Source: Hetaerina americana
Lineage: Eukaryota > Arthropoda > Insecta > Odonata > Calopterygidae
Assembly: GCA_022747635.1 (NCBI GenBank)
Contig: JAKTNV010000174.1
Location: forward strand, 45,001-109,000
Direction of reading: 5' to 3'
Length of the DNA: 64,000 bases
This document shows, one piece after another, positions 1-9,879 of the stretch (within the stretch, counting starts at the first letter, position 1; every line of letters begins with the position of its first letter). Position numbers and translations under genes: made by a program. Under the pieces are notes generated by a model. The model was not told the DNA's origin and made no database searches. It saw only the letters and a list, made by a program, of their open reading frames with translations.

Positions 1-330
1 ATGGTGCATAGTTATATACGGAAATGTGGTCATTGAAGCAGGAGGATAGTCGTGGACTGGAGGCTTATGACATGTGGGTGTTGAGAAAATAGAGAAGGTG
101 AAATGGACCGAGAAGAAAACCAATGAGAAAGTTCTTGGTATGGTGGGTGAAGAGAGGGGTTGGTTAGGAGAAATTCTATTGAGGCAGTAAAATTGGATGA
201 AGGGCATATAGACCGAAAGGGGACTGTTCAAGATGGTAATAGAGGGGAGAATGTGGGGCAAGCAAGAAAAGGGAATGAACAGGATAAGGATGTTTCATTT
301 AAGGATTCAAATTCCTACTAGATTATTATT
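1..330 (+). pseudogene. RTE-clade retrotransposon ORF2 C-terminal remnant
   Basis: The fragment reads (with frameshifts) as the C-terminal tail of an RTE-type ORF2. It has the Lys/Glu-rich segment shared with 39480-39573 of the longer RTE copy, then a Gly/Arg/Lys-rich end (around EGRM-GKQEKG) of the kind seen at RTE C-termini. It ends near 310-330 in a short ATT-rich run, typical of RTE 3' tails. It has no usable start and several stops. The RT core lies outside the window here, but is seen in fragments at the equivalent positions 48488-48720 and 59121-59360. Confidence 0.7.
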
Positions 331-479
331 ATTAGGAGTTAATTTCATTATTTCCTTGAAAATTGTATCTTAGCACAACAGTCTGATTTACCTAATTTCT
401 CTTAAATTATTAGTAGTTTAAGGGTTAATTTGTCCATAAAGACATGGCCTCATTCGGCTTCCAATAATAATTTCAATGC

Positions 480-1085
480 CCATCTTTTCATGAAGAATTT
501 TTAGTCTTTGAGCTATTTTTGTATCATCATGATTACTAATTTGCCCTGTAAAATTAAACCTACCTATGTTTTATATCCTAATCATGCTTTGTTTGTGAAA
601 AAAAATCAAAATCTAAAAGATGCAAAGGTACAATTCAGAGCCACTCAAAGACAGGCTAATAGGCAGGTATCATATTAATCATTTACGTTTAAATTCTAAC
701 AAAACTCAGCATATTATATGCAGTTATAGTATATAAAAATGTACTGATGTTGAAAATTCTAAAATACTAGGAATTAATATAGATAGTAAACTAAACTGGG
801 AGACTCACATCAGTCAGATCTGTAATGAACTGATTACAGCTCAACTTTCCCATTTCAAATGAGTATCGTTTAACTCTTGACCACGTCTTCTTTCCATGTC
901 ATTTGAAGTACAGTGATGAGTTATGGGGTCATTTCCCAAAACATATCATACAAATCTTGCTACTACCCAAGAGAGATTTTTCCTCCCTTGCTAATACACC
1001 ACAATGTGATTTCTGCAGACAATTTTTAAATAGCTGTGGAGTCATGATTGTACACCATGAGGGGTAGAGCAAATCTAAATAATAC
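480..1085 (+). pseudogene. CR1-like reverse transcriptase C-terminal remnant
   Basis: Translated across several stops and frameshifts, this segment parallels the RT C-terminus of the CR1-like element at 40736-41950 (minus strand). Shared stretches include a RATQRQAK-like motif, a NKTQHI-like motif, a KILGI-I block, an SNEYRLTL block and an ELWGH block. The YADD-equivalent region is unrecognisable. It is therefore an old fragment of the same family, in plus orientation, carried in every unit copy (compare 49345-49935 and 59975-60565). Confidence 0.7.
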
Positions 1086-2628
1086 TATTTATTGTGGAAT
1101 TTGATCAACTTACAGCGCATTTCATATTGTGGACATTCAAATGTAAAACTGTATATTTTTTTACACTGTTTTTGTAACACTGATTGTTTATTGAGAGATG
1201 AGTAAGGTGGAAATGAAATCCTATGAGTTTGGTGCATTCATCAAAATAAATCCAAGAACCCCACATAAAAACTGCTAATTCTTCAAGGAAATTTGACAGA
1301 AATTATGATGGCTACCATTTTATTATATTTGCACATTTTGGTTTACTAAATTCTCCATAATCAAAGGACAATTGATGCTTCATTCTTCATCATACTTAAT
1401 GAGAATTTAACAGTTTAAATGAGCGTGCCATTATATTGGTGATGTTAAACATTTTTATATTATTGTACACAAACATTCAATCTCAAGGAGACTTCTTATT
1501 GTCTTACATTGCTCCAATATTTAATTAAATTTTGTTTCCATTTATTCTGAATTTGTATAAAAATAAAGCCCGTCTAAATGCATAGTATACTCAATTAAAC
1601 TGCATATAATCAACCATTATCGGTTTGCTGTGAAAGTTAGTACATTAAATGCATTTGAAATATAAAGGTCACACTTGTATCCTTAAATAATGGCATTTTC
1701 AGGAAAAAAAGCAATGCCAAACGAACAGAATGTAGAAGAAGAAATGATTTCAGGTCACAATCACCATAGTTAAAAAGGAGTATTTCACAACAGCAAGGGA
1801 TTTGTGGCGTTAATAGGTGTATTTGCGAATTGATTCAGCATATTAAATAAAATGGTACCTCACTACAGAACACAAAAAAATCTAATTTTTCGTAAATTTT
1901 AATTTAAATACTTAAATATCGAATCTGCCTATTTATAACCATTGTATTTTAACAATCCATTTTGAATGATTTGGACTCAATGTATCGTTTGATCATTGCG
2001 CATGTGAAATAATACTATTTTCTAAACATTATTGACGATGTTTATAGCGGTCGTTTGACACTTGACTCCCGTTCAATTCTACCAAAAACATACGATCTTA
2101 ACTACTTCAAAAAGGAACATTTACAAATATATGTTCTACAGAGATTGATACTGCAGTCAATTCAAGCAGAGCCCAAAGCAATTAAAACATGGCTATCTCA
2201 GCAGCAAGTATAATTGTTGTGTATGTAATTAGGTGTTCTCCAAATTTAAAAGGCATATATCTCACAAAAGATCTCACCCGTCCATTCTTTCCAAAATACA
2301 TTCACTAAGATTAGCAACCTGAAACAGTATATCCTTGTTTACGCAAATGAGAAGCCATACCGTTAAGAATTTGCTCCATGACATTCAGTTGGAAAGGAAA
2401 GCCTATGGTCTGTGAGTGTGTAAAGGATGCTGTTTCTGAAGTGCGCAATAATGTTTGTTTTGATTTGTTCATTTGGTGACACTGTTGCCGTGGCAATAGT
2501 TACAAACAAGTGAAGAATATAAGGTTTCGAATTAGATTGAGAATAAGATCTAATTTTAAATAGAAATAAAGTATGCTCTATGGATACTATATTTTCGTTT
2601 ATTAGGTATAAAGATCAAATACTGAAAA
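1086..2628. other. AT-rich unit tail with no recognised gene
   Basis: About 1.5 kb of AT-rich sequence with stops in all frames. The short open frames in it lack recognisable domains. The final ~500 bp resembles 28590-29230 at lower identity, so this tail contains an older dispersed repeat of unknown class. Nothing else is visible. Confidence 0.6.
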
Positions 2629-2641
2629 GGAAAATCAAATT
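2629..2641 (+). repeat. 13-bp target site duplication, left copy (PLE insertion)
   Basis: The 13-mer beginning GGAAAATC is repeated exactly at 3770-3782. In sister copies the same 13-mer occurs once, uninterrupted (around 62120-62132). The empty site proves insertion of the intervening PLE. Confidence 0.92.
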
Positions 2642-2691
2642 GAAGAATTCTGCATGTCCGGGTTTTCACCGCGTTGTTGTTTGAAGCCGAC
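2642..2691 (+). repeat. 50-bp inverted repeat, left arm (PLE)
   Basis: Exact reverse complement, by eye 50 of 50 bases, of 3691-3740. It lies at the 3' end of the element in element orientation, next to the hammerhead-like motif. Confidence 0.9.
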
Positions 2692-2726
2692 AACAGTTTC
2701 GCCGAAGTTTCATCCGGCGTCTTCAG
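2689..2726 (-). ncRNA. Hammerhead-ribozyme-like motif of the PLE
   Basis: On the minus strand the motif reads CTGAAGA, then a 4-5-bp hairpin stem (GCCG with CGGC), then GAAAC, a 2-bp helix III with a 4-nt loop, and GTC, which would be the cleavage triplet. Penelope-like elements are known to carry minimal type I hammerheads with very short helix III, and this matches that layout. Caveats: the first helix II pair would be a C-C mismatch or bulge, and helix I is weak. It may therefore be degraded or act only as a dimer. Confidence 0.5.
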
Positions 2727-3619
2727 GTCGAAGATGAGGGACTCAGATTTTGGCCGTCCTTATATAGGTGGTCCCGTCCAAGTGCTGCTCTCTGATTGGT
2801 CCTTTTTCGGAGGACTCTCTTCCACGCGTTGTGGAGATGGTAGCCTTCATCTCTATTGAAATTCGCCGGGTGTTTGGCTATCTCAATAGCTTCTCTGATT
2901 AGGCGTGGGTAATATCTACTTTCTTTACTTATGATTGTAGCGTCATGGAATAGAATATCATGGCCGGGTTCACTCCATTTATGCTCGGAGATGGCCGAGA
3001 GGTGAAACTGTTTGTTCGTAGTAGCCCGGAGGTGTTCTTTCATCCGAACTTTCATAGCTCGGCATGTTTCCCCGATGTAGGCTTTCCCACATGAACACGG
3101 TACTTGATAGACCCCTTCGTATAGGTCTTTCGAGATTTTGTCCTTCGGTCCGGGGAGCGCGTCCGCTATTTTCTTGGTGCAGTTGAATCTTGTCACCACG
3201 TCGTGCTTTTTAAGGATTCTGGCTATCTTCTCGGATGTTCCGGATACGAAGGGGATAGTCGCGTATGCCTTTGGGTCCGGTTCCGTCTGCTTGATTGACT
3301 TGTCAGAATCTCGTCTTCGCCTTTCTTCCCTGGCGGTCCTTTTTAGGACCATATCGTTCCGATAGCCGTTTTGTTTTAGTGCTCTCAGGAGATGTTTCTT
3401 TTCAGTCAGCAAAGAATCGGCGTCAGAGATTTCATACGCTCTGTGAACTAGTGTGTCCACCAAAGATGTCTTTTGGAGCGGATGGTGGTGAGAGGTTGCG
3501 TTTAGATAACGGTCGGTGTGCGTCTTCTTTCTGTAAACAGCATGTCCCAGCTTCCCACAACTCTTCTTTTTGACTAAGACGTCCAGGAAAGGTAGTTGGT
3601 TGTCCTTTTCTACTTCCAT
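2723..3619 (-). CDS. Penelope RT thumb region and GIY-YIG endonuclease (5'-truncated ORF)
   Basis: An open frame of 298 codons from the first Met; it stays open upstream to about 3698, where the inverted repeat interrupts it. The N-terminal ~90 residues match the end of a PLE RT (a LPFLDVLV motif, then HRAYEISD). Residues ~165-215 form a GIY-YIG nuclease: GVYQVPC, then CGKAYIGET with a following Arg/Lys-rich helix (MKVRMKEH). This domain nicks target DNA during PLE retrotransposition in the nucleus. There are no internal stops, but the catalytic RT palm is gone, so only the endonuclease half could be functional. The TGA stop lies inside the hammerhead-like motif at 2689-2726. Confidence 0.88.
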   Translation of the reverse strand: MEVEKDNQLPFLDVLVKKKSCGKLGHAVYRKKTHTDRYLNATSHHHPLQKTSLVDTLVHRAYEISDADSLLTEKKHLLRALKQNGYRNDMVLKRTAREERRRRDSDKSIKQTEPDPKAYATIPFVSGTSEKIARILKKHDVVTRFNCTKKIADALPGPKDKISKDLYEGVYQVPCSCGKAYIGETCRAMKVRMKEHLRATTNKQFHLSAISEHKWSEPGHDILFHDATIISKESRYYPRLIREAIEIAKHPANFNRDEGYHLHNAWKRVLRKRTNQRAALGRDHLYKDGQNLSPSSST

Positions 3620-3690
3620 CGTAAATTTGATGGAATGATGTTGTGAGTTGAGAAATTGAAGAAATTTCTGAAGTTCTGTTGCGCCGTGCT

Positions 3691-3740
3691 GTCGGCTTCA
3701 AACAACAACGCGGTGAAAACCCGGACATGCAGAATTCTTC
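3691..3740 (-). repeat. 50-bp inverted repeat, right arm (PLE)
   Basis: Exact reverse complement of 2642-2691. It replaces the missing RT upstream region, and is followed by 29 further element bases before the target duplication at 3770. Confidence 0.9.
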
Positions 3741-4137
3741 AAGCCACCGCCGCGAAAATCTACGCAGCCGGAAAATCAAATTATTGGACATGTGCGGAGA
3801 CATACAAATGTTTGACTTTCCTTTCTCCACAAATATATAATGGCAATTGAAGATGTTTTTCTTTCTTGCAAGCAAGAAAGTCATTTAATGATGTATCCGG
3901 GCTTCGTGTTGGTAATATAATAAATAAATGAATGAATAAATTAACCATACATGGGAAGGAGTGTATAAAATACATAAAATATGTAATTATATTTAAGAAT
4001 GCGAACCATTGTCTATTAGTGTACACGCCTGGGCTATCTTCTCAGCAATGCAAGATAATATCTTGTAGTTTCATTGTGGTTCTTTTTCTTCTTAGTTTCC
4101 AAATTTCGGCGTGCTTTGATGGCAGTTAAGGTGATGA

Positions 4138-4182
4138 CGCATCGATCTTGCTGACGACCCATCGTCAGCAACATCGATGCAC
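4138..4182. repeat. Short hairpin at the start of the PLE remnant (mutated copy)
   Basis: Copy of the 16-bp perfect inverted repeat seen intact at 55851-55892 and 45218-45259. Here substitutions in both arms break the pairing at two positions. Confidence 0.65.
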
Positions 4183-4184
4183 CA

Positions 4185-4665
4185 ACCCACAAGCTACCGC
4201 AATTTGTTGCGCATGCTCTTGAACTCTTCGCCAGAAAAACAGACTTTTTTGCTAAAACTTCCATGGATTTCATTCACATTATTCGGAATGCTGAAGTCCA
4301 AGAAGTCAACATGCTGGTGACCTTTGATGTAATCTCCTTGTTCACAAATACGCCCATTGATGACTACATGCTACTCATCAAAATCCTCACCTCACAGGGT
4401 TTAGCTAGGGATTAACCTGGACCTCGCAAATTTTGCCTCAAGAACTCATATTTCCTTTAGAATGATAAGTACATTAAACATCATGAAAGTGCAGCCATGG
4501 GATCAACCCTCTCTTCCGTATTACCCAACATTTTCATTGAGATCTCTCAGCTGAAGGCAATGGTCTTACCCAAAGAAACCAACCCGTATTGATAGTTGGG
4601 GTTTTTGGATGCATCAACCACTGTGGTTGTTTTTGCACCACTTTTTAAAACATTTAAAACCTCAA
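4185..4665 (+). pseudogene. Penelope-like reverse transcriptase remnant
   Basis: The translation reads as a PLE RT core with stops: an LVTFDVISLFTNTPIDD block (RT motif A region), then AAMGSTLSSVLPNIFIE (motif B region), then a position where YVDD is expected but only FLDAS followed by TTVVVFAPLF remains. The catalytic aspartate pair is therefore lost. The same segment recurs at 45270-45740, 55903-56365 and 62540-63005. At 55975-56172 one copy keeps a 65-codon stretch open. Confidence 0.75.
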
Positions 4666-5287
4666 TCCAATTTTGATAAATACGTCAATGCATAAAAAAC
4701 ATTTAATTGTTAAAAACAAAATTATTTAAAAAAAAAGAAACGGAAACTCAAGTTGTCCGTTCAGGTCAGTTTCCTTTAAAAACTCGGAAACCTTACCTAA
4801 AAAGTTGGGGTCCTCTCCTAAACTATTGCTTAAATTATCTCATATTTTAAAAAAGGTATCTGGCCTTTTATAATTTATTTCTGAGTCACAATCAGGTGCA
4901 AGTTACAAACATTGCAGCAAGGTTGCACTTTTGTCTCCATGAAGAGTGCGTGAGGGCTAAGTGCCCTATTCTCAGGCGCGTGATCCTGACCTCTTCCATC
5001 TGAATGTTCCAGATGGAAGAGGGCCCTGTCAAAACAACCAAATTTATGGCCTTAACTTCCTCGTTTTGCAAGAATCACCAAGCTTCCTTCCACTGGTTCA
5101 GAACCAAATTCCGCAAGGCAGCCCCGACGTCCACCACAGGAAGCAAAGCTGAGTCTGTTTTGAGATTGACCAGGGCTTCCTTTGCTGCTTTGCCAGCTTT
5201 TTCAATGCCTGGTATTCCCACATGACCAGCAGTCCATATAGAGGATACCTACTACCCCTTTATCTGAAGGGACCACAGGGTATAATA

Positions 5288-6031
5288 CGAGGGTCATCCG
5301 GAAAGTAGTACCCGTTCGTGAAATAAAGACACAAAAGTAAATATTAACAAACATAAAAAATTTTATTTGAAAGAGGATACTTTAAACTACTTCTCAACAT
5401 AATGTCCAAGCAAATTAAGGCATTTGTCATAACGTGTGACAAGTTTCTGTATTCCTGCTGCATAGTCCTTCGCCGCCAGCTCATTGAGATACGCGAGGGA
5501 CCCATCTTGCACAAATTTTTGCATAATGCAGATGGTGTTTAACAATTTCATGAACAATATTTCGAGAAACATTGGGAAAATGCTCACAGATGTCATCAAT
5601 TGTGACGCGCCGATCGTTCCTCACGAATTCGTCAACTGAGCTCACCAGTTGGTCTGTAATGACAGACGGTCTCTCCGAACGCGTGTGTTCCGCCTCCCCA
5701 TGTTGAAATTGCGACACCACCGCCGAACAGACGACTCGTCCATTACATTGTCTCCATACACCTCCTTTAATTGACGATGAATATCACATGGGCGAACGTT
5801 TCTTGCATTGAGGAATTTAATCACTGCCCTCACTTCACAACTGGCGGCGTTCTCAATTTTTTTAAACATTGTAAACAATCACAGAAACAACACAGGCAAT
5901 GCTAGCGTCACGCAACTTGGCTCAGAGAAGGCAGACAAGCCACTGAAGCTATCTGACCTCGTCCAGCGGCTACTCGCGTCGTCAGCACTTCATGCGGCAC
6001 GAACGGGTACTACTTTCCGGATGACCCCTCG
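5288..6031 (-). mobile_element. Internally deleted mariner transposon
   Basis: A 744-bp insertion with ~33-bp terminal inverted repeats (5288-5320 and 5998-6031, one base different), beginning CGAGGGTCATCCGG, flanked by TA at 5286-5287 and 6032-6033. Copies at 46364, 56998 and 63636 show the empty site with one TA, which proves insertion and TA duplication. It encodes the two ends of a mariner transposase but not the middle. It is a non-autonomous derivative that could only move if a full-length relative supplied transposase. Confidence 0.95.
5387..5878 (-). pseudogene. Mariner transposase, internal deletion
   Basis: N-terminal part (5878 downward, second frame 5720-5481): the helix-turn-helix region has CEVRAVIKFLNARNVRP, then DIHRQLKEVYG and SSVRRWCRNF, followed by a second HTH (SVDEFVRNDRR, FPNVSRNIVHEIV) and the family sequence CARWVPR. 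It then jumps to the C-terminal end (YDKCLNLLGHYVEK, stop at 5387). The catalytic D,D34D domain is missing, and frameshifts separate the pieces. Mariner transposase cuts and pastes the element at TA dinucleotides; this copy cannot do so. Confidence 0.92.
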
Positions 6032-6389
6032 TAGATCTCCTGAACCATCAGGTGCATTGATGACAAGACTGATATGGATTATAGGGAAATCAATAAGTGC
6101 GAACAGATAAGAGAAGAGCCATTACATTCTCTTATGTCTTTTAGGGCCCTCTTGATAGCTGACAGTTTGGCTGTGAACCCCTTAATCGTCTCTTAACTCT
6201 CCCCCAACCTCCGATCAACACCCTCCGCCAACCTCTGGAAAACAGTCTCCCTCAATCAATGACCAATCATCAACCGCAAATATAAGAACTGCTCTATTGA
6301 GCATAATTACGAAACTTCACTCACCTACTGACAGTAATACCCTTATTAGCATCTTCACAAATGACCTTATACCAGCCCTTCATCAACCT

Positions 6390-7332
6390 TTAAATGGTGC
6401 CTAATTCACAAATAAACAACCACTTCCTTAATACCTAACAATGGAACATAAATTGCATAAAAAACAAAAAACAAAAGCTTGAAAAACCACTACAACACGA
6501 AGGCAAGACCTTCATAAGCTCCTATTTACCAAAAATATTGCAATTCACTCACCGCCTTTCCCTACCCACTTCCATTATCACCCCCACTCCTCCGATATCC
6601 TGGATGTAGTTCTATTATTTGCAGATATCGCATTCCAAATCCTTAACCTAGATATTTCAGCCTCTGACCACTGCCCCATATTTTACTGCTTTCCTATTCT
6701 CCTTCATACAACCAGAACTAACTAGAAGAGTTAACTGGAAACTTTTTAAAGAAAACTGCTTGGCCATTAACCTTGTCCCATCTCCTGCTAGCACTCCAGA
6801 CAGCATTGGGAAAGCGGCTCAAGATTTTACAAGAACCTTAACCATAATCATTCATCGCTCTTGCTACCCTCCTTCTCCGGCCTATATCGCTGGTGCCACC
6901 CTACCTCCAGATATTTTGCGCCTTATTTCACTTAGAAACAAGACCAGAGTCCTCTGGCAATGCACTCATCTCCGCCAAGATAAAATCGGCTTCTGTGCAC
7001 TTCAAAACTTTGTAACATCCAAAACTAGAACACATTGGGAAAAAACTTGGCAAGAAAAGATAAGTTCACTCTCACATAACGACAATTCGGTATGGACCCA
7101 AGCCCACTGTCTGCAAAGGAAAAAGGTACCCACCCCGCCAATACCACATAATGGGAGAGCACTATACGATGAGAGCAACAAAGCAAATACCTCTGCCGAC
7201 TCCCTCGATTGCATTTTAAAAAACCATAATGCATCCTCGTTGGATTCAGAAGCGTTGAACAGTGTCTCTTGCCTGTCACTTTGCCCATTCCACATATTCC
7301 CGGAAATTACTTCTCAAGGACTTTACTCCATT
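6390..7332 (+). pseudogene. Jockey-like ORF2 remnant (endonuclease to RT start), truncated by LTR
   Basis: Matches the Jockey-clade protein encoded at 16511-19198, at lower identity. Recognisable parts are the start of the EN domain (QWNINGIK-like), DILDVVLL, SASDHCPI (EN motif SDH), then the linker through NSVWTQAHCLQRKK and PHNGRALY. The central EN is deleted. The reading frame then runs into the LTR at 7333, making a meaningless 255-codon fusion (6760-7527). Confidence 0.75.
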
Positions 7333-7641
7333 TGTCGCGTGGACATAGTAGGGTTGGGTTCGTGGAATCAAAGAGGGGCTTTCATTGCAATAATTTTATT
7401 GGACTTACTACACAAGGAGTCCGGCCCAAAAGGAGTAAGGAAGCGTAGAGACAACAGCAGGTTCGGCTTCCGTAAGAGATTTCCACAACCTTTAGCGTCT
7501 TCAGTCACTGCTCTGCTTTGCTTATAGAGTAGTTTTTTACAAGGGCTCTTGCGTAGCCCTTACACTGCCCCTTTCCAGCCACCAAGCCTACTAAGGCGGG
7601 AAGAATTTTTCTGCGTTTTCAGTCGTTTGATTTATTCCCGC

Positions 7642-9732
7642 TCAGAGCAGCCTTGGCTTCTTCTTTGCCGGAAGGGTATCTTGCTCGTCTTGGGATGCTA
7701 TGGGGCGCTTGTAGCGGTCCCATGGCCAGACCCTTATGTCGCCAACCCGGAGAATTACTTTTACTTCCGCTTCTGCCGCTTTTATGAAGAGTTTTCCAGA
7801 TATTCTAGGCAGAAGGATGTCCAGGGTTTCCAGCTTTCCGTCCTCGTGCATCTCGGAAACGCGGGCGTAATGACCGCGTGCCATGATGTCACTAAGAGCA
7901 GAATTCTGCACCACCTGAATTTGAGCGAGACTCGTTCGCGACACTCCTGACCATACCGGAGTAGCGTACGTGATGACAGGAAGCACGCACGCTTGGTACA
8001 GTCTACGCTTCGTGTCCATACTCAGGACCGGCGGGCGGATAATCCGCAGGAGCCGATTAAGCGCCGCGAATGCCTTTCTACGTACACGAAGCGCTTGGTC
8101 GTTCCAAAGGAGTTTCCGGTCCATCAGCACTCCGAGGTAGGTAACTTCGGATTCCCACGGTAGGGCGACTCCATTCACAGTTAGGTTCACTCATGTCAAC
8201 CGTCCATTTCCCGGATGGAAGATGATCGCCTTCGTCTTCTTTGCGTTAACAGCAAATCGCCATCGGCAGTACCATTCTAGGAGATCCGCCACAGCGCTCT
8301 TCAGTCTTCGCACCGCGGTAACCTTCTGCCAGGAGCAGCACAGTAGGGCCGTATCGTCGGCATAGAGAGACAGGATCTCGAAGTTCCCACGTGGAGTTGA
8401 AATGTCGTGGGAGTAGATATTGAAGAGCAGTGGTCCGAGGACTGATCCCTGGGGCACGCCGGCGGAGATCCGACGCACCATTGAATTCGCCCCGAGCCAT
8501 TGCACGGTGACTGTCCTGTCTCTTAAATAGGAGTGAACCATCCGAACAATCCAAGGTGAGAAATTGAGTCGTCTCATCTTCAACAAGAAAGCCGGATCGA
8601 ACGCCTTACTGACGTCGAAGAAGGCCCCAGCAACCGCCCTATTCCTGTTGAAGCTGTCCGTGATGAAATCCGCCGCTCGCACCAGCCGATGGACTGTGGA
8701 ATGCTGCGCACGGAAACCAAACTGCTCCTCCGGGAGGATGTCATTCTCCCGGACGAAATCAGTCAGCGGCCGTTGCAGCAGTCGCTCGAATATCTTACCG
8801 AAGCCGTCGAGCAAAGAGATAGGCCGGAATTCTCCGGGACCCACCTCCAATTTCTGCGACTTCGGCAGGCAGACGATTCTCGCTCTTCTCCAAGTGGTCG
8901 GGAAGTAGAAAATCCTGACACAGCCATTTAGGAGCTTTGTCAGGGACCTCACCGCCGCCTTTGGAAGCTCCCAAATGACCACATTGGGAATGTTGTCGCG
9001 GCCGGGGGCCTTCCTCGTGCGGAGGCGACGTATTGCCTCTTTGACGTCCTTCTCGTCGAATCTCGGAATTTCCGAGGCGTCTTTCAGATCGGTTTCTCCG
9101 GCTCTTTCAAACGCCTCGATTTCTTCTCCAATCTCGTCAGAAGCGGAATTCCCAGGATTGGGTGAAAAGCTGCAGACCAAGTGATCAGCGAGCAGTTCGG
9201 CCTTCTCCATGGGAGATCGTGCCTCCCTGTCTCCGTCGGTAATAATCGGGTCCAGTCTTTGAGGGGCCCGCAGCCTCCGGCATATCTTCCACACCGACGG
9301 CAGGTCCTCGTTGCCGTCTTCCGAAAGGAGCTCCTCCCGCAGGTGCGCCTCCCAGTGGTCCGATCGGACCTCCCGGAGGGCATCCTGTACCGCAACGTTG
9401 AGCTCTGAGAGCTGCCTTCTCACATCCGCTGTACGATATTTCTGCCATTGGCGCCGCACGTTGTTTCGCCGCGCAATGAGGCCTCTAACCGCCGCCCTGT
9501 GGACGAGGATGTCCGCACCTCCTGATGTTCTAAGTCGTTGTCGCCTGGGATCCCTATCCGCCCTATAGATGGTCCAGCCAGGTAACCTCCAGGCGTCCGT
9601 TGGCCGAAGGTGCGTCTCATTGACAGCGGCGACTATGGCTCCCTTCTCCTGGAGGAACGCCCGTAATTTCTCGCGTCGGCGAAGAATTCCGTTGGCTTTC
9701 CATTGCGCAAGAAGGACGGGTCGTTCAGCCAT
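7642..9732 (-). pseudogene. Jockey-1 ORF2: endonuclease-reverse transcriptase with one stop and EN deletion
   Basis: A 697-codon frame interrupted only by an in-frame TGA at 8191-8193. The N-terminus starts like a Jockey APE endonuclease (LAQWKANGI, then AAVNETHL with the catalytic Glu) but after GGADILVHR jumps straight to the EN-RT linker. About 140 residues, including the GDFN and SDH motifs, are lost. RT motifs are intact: FRPISLL, FFDVSKAFD (three or so residues shorter than usual after it), GVPQGSVLGPLLF and YADDTALL. The C-terminal RT thumb and tail lie after the stop (7642-8190). It is therefore inactive for target cleavage, though the RT core looks well preserved. Confidence 0.88.
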
Positions 9733-9879
9733 GGTTGGTTGAATTTCCGATCCTGCTGCGCACCAGCTCTTCCAGGAGTGAGAGGAGAAGTTTGCCCTGC
9801 GTCGAGGTGACGAGTTTCTTCAAGGTGCATGCAATAACGGCAATGGTCTGCCATAATTCCTGGTCCTCTCTGTCTGGTG

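Larger units (their letters stand above)
1..2641 (+). repeat. Tandem composite unit, copy A' (right-hand part)
   Basis: This stretch matches 59494-62133 and 48863-51497 almost base for base by eye, so it is the right-hand ~2.64 kb of the ~6.64-kb unit. It carries an RTE 3' end, a CR1-like RT fragment and an AT-rich tail. Its right end is interrupted by the PLE insertion at 2642, after which the next unit begins at 3784. Divergence from the two distal copies appears to be a few percent, slightly more than those two differ from each other. Confidence 0.9.
2642..3769 (-). mobile_element. 5'-truncated Penelope-like element with GIY-YIG endonuclease
   Basis: A 1,128-bp insertion on the minus strand, bounded by the 13-bp duplications at 2629-2641 and 3770-3782. 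It encodes the end of the PLE reverse transcriptase plus the linked GIY-YIG endonuclease, the domain pair that defines the Penelope group. A 50-bp identical inverted repeat sits at 2642-2691 and 3691-3740. PLEs commonly carry terminal repeats (pLTRs), sometimes in inverted arrangement, so this fits the family. Most of the RT is missing, so the copy cannot move on its own. Unit copies at 51497, 55496 and 62134 lack it, so it inserted after the array formed, or into a divergent copy. Confidence 0.93.
4735..6290 (-). pseudogene. I-like non-LTR ORF2 C-terminus with RNase H, split by mariner
   Basis: Minus-strand reading gives an FTAKLSAIKRAL block, then WTAGHVGIPGIEKAGKAANE, the His-containing end of an RNase H domain of the kind found in I-, R1- and LOA-group LINEs. 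A Val-Arg-Ile-Thr-Arg-like segment and a FLGKVSEFLKETDL-like end follow, as expected at these C-termini. Many stops are present. The mariner at 5288-6031 cuts the RNase H in this copy; it is uncut at 45830-46620, 56450-57250 and 63090-63890. Confidence 0.7.
3784..7332 (+). repeat. Tandem composite unit, copy A'' (left-hand part)
   Basis: Begins at the same TTGGACATGTGC point as the units at 44863, 55496 and 62134 and follows them until 7332, where an LTR end replaces the unit sequence. It contains the mariner insertion at 5288-6031 that the other copies lack. Its sequence is somewhat more diverged than the two complete units are from each other. Confidence 0.9.
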
